This document shows positions 60,095 through 64,000 of a DNA stretch of 64,000 nt, one piece after another (positions within the stretch are counted from its first letter, which is position 1; each line of letters opens with the position of its first letter). This DNA comes from Eriocheir sinensis (Eukaryota; Arthropoda; Malacostraca; Decapoda; Varunidae). Below the pieces are notes generated by a model. It was given only the letters and a program-made list of their open reading frames with translations, was not told the DNA's origin and did not search any database. Location: positions 186,001 to 250,000 of the forward strand of contig NW_026110552.1 in assembly GCF_024679095.1 (NCBI RefSeq), given 5' to 3'. The position numbers and the translations under genes were made by a program.

Positions 60095-62605
60095 TAAACG
60101 TGTATGTTGCATATTTTTTCAATACAAATTTACCTTATTATATACGCATTTTGTATATTAATTTTAATACAAATTTAATTATTCGATGTGTATTTTTGTA
60201 TCTGTATTTTTATAAACTTATTCTTTATTTTTTGGGTATTTTGCATCTTTATTTTCATGCAAATTTACATTATTTTATTGATATTCTGCTCATTCATTTT
60301 GATACGAACTGACATTATTCTATGTGTATTTTGTATATATTTTTCATACAAATTTACGTTATTTTATGTGTATTTGTTTATATATTTTGACACAAATTTA
60401 CAATATTTTATGGCTATTTTGAATATACATTTCAAAATAAATTTACCTAGTTTTGTGTATTTTGAATATGTATTTTCATACAAACTCAAATTATTTCTAT
60501 GTATTTTTGTATATATTTTAATACAAATTTTAGTTATGTTATGTGTATTTTGTAAATTTATTTTCATTCATATATATATATTATTTTATTGGTGTTTTGT
60601 TGATTTATATTGATACGAATTTACATTATTTTATATGTACTTTGTATATATATTTTTATACGCTTTTACATTATTTAATATTTATTTTGAATATATATTT
60701 TTATACAAATTCATGGTATTTTATGTGTATTTGTATATATATTTTATTACAAATCTACCTTATTTTATGTTTATTTTGTATGTGTATTTTGTATATTTAT
60801 ATTTATCCAAATACACATTTTTTTATTGGTATTTTGTTTATTTATTTTAAATCGAATTTACATTATTTTATGTGTATTTTGTATACATTTTTTTATACGT
60901 ATTTACTTAATTTTATGTGTATTTTGTATATATATTTTATAGAAATCTACGTTTTTTTATTTGTATTCGTATATATATTTTGAAACAAATTTACATTGTT
61001 TTATATGTATTTTTGCATATATCTTTCAATACAAATTTACCTTATTGTATGTGCATTTTGTATATTTATTTCAGTACAAATTTAAATATTTTATGTGTAT
61101 TTTGGTATATATATTTTTATAAAAAATGCGCTATTTTATGGGAATTTTGCATCTTTATTTTCATACAAATTTACATTATTTTATTAATATTCGGTGTATT
61201 TATTTTGATACGAATTTACATTATTCTATTTGTTTTTTGTATATATTTTTTATACATATTTACATTATTTAATGAGTATCTTGCATATATATTTTATACA
61301 AATTTATTATCTATTATCTATTTTTATACAAATACACATTCTTTACATGATATTTTTTTTTTTTATTTTGACACGAATTTACATTATTTGATATTTATTT
61401 TGTATATATATTTTTATACGTATTTACATAATTTCATATGTATTTTGTATATATATTTCTATAGAAATCTACTTTATTTTATGTGTATTCGTATATATAT
61501 TTTGAAACAAATTTACATTGTTTTATATGTATTTTTGAAAATCTCTTTTAATACAAATTTACCTTACTGTATATGCATTTTGTATATTTATTTCAATACA
61601 AATTTAAATATTTTATGTGTATTTTGGTATATATATTTTTATAAAAAATGCGATAATTTTTGGGAATTTTGCATCTTTATTTTCATACAAATTTACATTA
61701 TTTTATTGATATTCTGTGTATTTATTTTGATACGATTTTACATTATTCTATTTGTTTTTTGTATATATTTTTTTATACACATTTACATTATTTAATGTGT
61801 ATCTTGCATATATATTTTATACAAATTTACGTTATTTTAAGTGTATTTGTTTTTATATTTTCATTCAAATTTACATTTATTTTAATTCGAAATTACATTA
61901 TTTTATGTGTATTTTGTATACATTTTTTATACGTATTTACTTAATTTTATGTGTATTTTGTATATATATTTTTATAGAAATCAAGGTTTTTTATTTGTAT
62001 TCGTATATATATTTTGAAACAAATTTACATTGTTTTATATGTATTTTTGCATATCTCTTTCAATACAAATTTACCTTATTGTATGTGCATTTTGTATATT
62101 TATTTCAATGCAAATTTAAATATTTTATGTGTATTTTGGTATATATATTTTTATAAGAAATGCGCTATTTTATGGGAATTTTTCATCTTTATTTTCATAC
62201 AAATTTACATTATTTTATTAATATTCGGTGTATTTATTTTGATACGATGTTACATTATTCTATTTGTTTTTTGTATACTTTTTATACATATTTACATTAT
62301 TTAATGTGTATCTTGCATATATATTTTATACAAATTTATTATCTATTATCTATTTTCATACAAATACACATTCTTTTCATGATATTTTGTTTATTTATTT
62401 TGACACGAATTTACATTATTTGATATGTATTTTATATATATATTTTTATACGTATTTACATAATTTCATATGTATTTTGTATATATATTTCTATAGAAAT
62501 CTACTTTATTTTATGTGTATTCGTATATATATTTTGAAACAGATTTACATTGTTTTATATGTATTTTGTACGTATTTAAATACAAATTTAACTAATTACA
62601 TATTT
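60095..62605 (+). repeat. Orientation block 36: H2, C, H, and three successive D units
   Basis: H2-like units (60,100-60,620), C (60,625-60,815), m1-m8, D (61,126-61,500), m6-m8, a D-like unit that turns into m13 (61,650-61,870), m3-m8, D (62,158-62,530), m5-m6. The D-type m9 starts (GCGCTATTTT or GCGATAATTT) lie near 61,126, 61,648 and 62,160, about 510-520 bp apart. Confidence 0.82.
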
Positions 62606-62935
62606 TTATAAAAATACATATACAAAAATACACATAGATTAATCAAATTTGTATTAAAATTAATATACAAAATACACATACAATAAGGTAAATTTGTATT
62701 GAAAAAATATGCAAAATACACATAAAACAATGTAAATTTGTTTCAAAATATATATTCGAATACACATAAAATAACGCAGATTTCTATAAAAATATATATA
62801 CAAAATACACTTGAAATAATGTAAATACGTATAAAAATATATATACAAAATACACATTAAATAATGTTAATTCGTGTCAAAATAAATAAACAAAATATCA
62901 TGAAAAGAATGTGTATTTGTATGAAAATAGATATA
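62348..62935. repeat. Foldback, arms about 220 bp
   Basis: Left arm from ATACAAATACACATTC and TTTTCATGATATTTTG through m5 and m6 (62,348-62,570). Right arm the same in reverse (62,710-62,935). The spacer is about 140 bp and contains reverse H2 m8 and m7. Confidence 0.82.
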
Positions 62936-63615
62936 CAAAATACACATAAAATAGCCTAAATTTGTATAAAACTATAAACAAAAATACACAAAAATAATTT
63001 AAACTTGTATGAAAATAAATATACAAAAAACATATAAAATTAGATAAATTTGTATTGAAATACATATACAAAATACACATAAAATAATGTAAATTTGAAT
63101 GAAAATATATGAACATAAAGACTTAAAATAACGTAAATTTGTATCAAATATACATACAAAAAACACATTAAATAATGTAAATATGTATAAAAAAATAGAT
63201 ACAAAACACAAATAAAATAATGTAAAATCGTATCAAAATAAATACAGAAAATATTAATAAAATAATGTAAACATAAAATATTTGATTTTGTATTAAAATA
63301 AATAGATATACAAAATACACATAAAATAAGCTAAATTTGAATTGAAATATATATACAAAATACATAAAATAATGTAAATTTGTATCAAAATACCTATACA
63401 AATACACATATAATATTGTAAATTTGTATAAAAATATATAATCAAAATACACATTAAATAATGTAAATACGTATAAAAAAAATGTAAAAAATACACAAAT
63501 AATCATGTAATTCGTATCAAAATAAATAGACAAAATACCAATAAAATAATGTAAATTTCTTTGAGAAAACATATACAAAATACACATAAATAACGCAAAT
63601 ATCAATAAAAATATA
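62606..63615 (-). repeat. Orientation block 37: reverse H2, H, E
   Basis: Reverse H2 m8-m2 (62,606-62,930), m17-m10 (to 63,268), a deletion joint, E (63,290-63,610). Direct copy of 27,060-28,150 except for a loss of about 70 bp at 63,268-63,276. It ends at CGCAAATATCAATAAAAA. Confidence 0.84.
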
Positions 63616-64000
63616 TATAATATAATATATTTTTATACATATTTAAAATATTTAATGTATATTTTGTATATATATATTTTATCCAAATTTACGTGATTTT
63701 ATATGTATTTGTTTATATATTTTCATACAAATTTACATTATTTTATGTGAGTTTTGTATATGTATTTCAATACAAATTTGCCTAACTTTATGTGTATTTT
63801 GCATATCTATTTTCAAACAAATTTAAATTATTTTTGTGTATTTTTGTATATATTTTTATACAAATTCTAGTTATTTTATTTGTTTTTTGTATATATTTTT
63901 TCCTACAAATATACATTCTTTTATTGGAATTTTGTGTATATAATTTTTTACGAATTTACATTATTTTATGTGTATTTTGTATATATATTTTTCTACGTAT
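63616..64000 (+). repeat. Orientation block 38: cassette G, cut by window end
   Basis: Forward G with TTTGCCTAACTTTATGTG at about 63,777, equal in order to 28,151-28,545. It continues beyond the window. Confidence 0.84.

Larger units (their letters stand above)
55491..60720 (+). repeat. Distant direct copy of 17,531-22,690
   Basis: Three successive flip junctions have matching spacing: G/E flip to D flip 3,485 versus 3,572 bp, and D flip to GTAAACGTGTATGTTGC flip 1,018 versus 1,032 bp. Both then continue into the same H2 monomers. The main differences are the (TA)n tract and about 115 bp of D missing only in the 17.5 kb copy. Confidence 0.85.

Noticed and set aside
60917..61795. Longest open frame, 292 codons
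   Set aside because: It is a run of 45-bp monomers translated as a 15-residue motif of Y, I, F, C, V and L. The same composition appears in all three frames of the T-rich strand, there is no domain, and it crosses several cassettes.

Overview
This 64 kb window contains no gene that I can support on either strand. It is one continuous, extremely AT-rich satellite field. The consensus monomer is about 45 bp with 5 G/C in 45 positions, so roughly 11-12 % GC. The monomer is strand-asymmetric (about 26 T to 14 A on its T-rich strand), so the T-rich strand defines an orientation. Below, '+' means the T-rich strand is the given strand. Large, gene-free, inverted and segmentally duplicated arrays like this suggest a eukaryotic nuclear genome (pericentromeric, heterochromatic or sex-chromosome-like). 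The species cannot be named from sequence. No rRNA, tRNA, transposon ORF or phage/plasmid module is visible.

Three scales of organisation can be read. (1) Monomer: about 45 bp (43-47), with the dyad TTTGTATA-N8-TATACAAA. Because 45 is 15 codons and the consensus has no stop in any of the three frames of the T-rich strand, it makes long spurious open frames rich in Y, I, F, C and V. (2) Higher-order repeat 'H': 16 distinguishable monomers, m1 to m16, in fixed order, about 714 bp in total (best complete copy 39,012-39,721). Variants H2 and H3 occur, as do companion cassettes: B (marker TTATCTAATGTGTG), C (TTTAATATTTATTTTGAATA), D (ATTATCTATTATCTATT), E (GATACGAATTACATGATTAT and CAATTCAAATTTAGCTTATT), F (CGTTCATTTTTGGACAT) and G (TTTGCCTAACTTTATGTG). 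(3) Mosaic: I count 38 orientation blocks whose junctions recur, some in both orientations, so the window grew by repeated duplication and inversion of multi-kilobase pieces that already held earlier inversions.

Layout: 1-10,475 holds a direct duplication (1-3,210 and 7,376-10,475) around two further blocks. 11,100-22,033 is a tandem of about 5.0 kb units (two nearly complete and a third partial). 22,034-30,357 holds inverted counterparts of earlier pieces. 30,358-35,643 is a long + block. 35,644-42,490 holds a 1.6-1.7 kb tandem and an inverted copy of 3,385-6,290. 42,491-52,678 holds two copies of a 2.1 kb piece also seen at 22.9-24.9 kb. 55,491-60,720 is a second copy of 17,531-22,690. 62,606-64,000 repeats 27,060-28,540.

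Seven (TA)n tracts of 29-293 bp lie within monomers, and some duplicated sites lack the expansion. Several block flips are true foldbacks with 0.2-0.6 kb arms. Some tracts (notably about 9.2-12.0 kb) carry many small deletions relative to their duplicates and may reflect weak assembly consensus. All identities and boundaries were read by eye, so block edges carry an uncertainty of some tens of bases.
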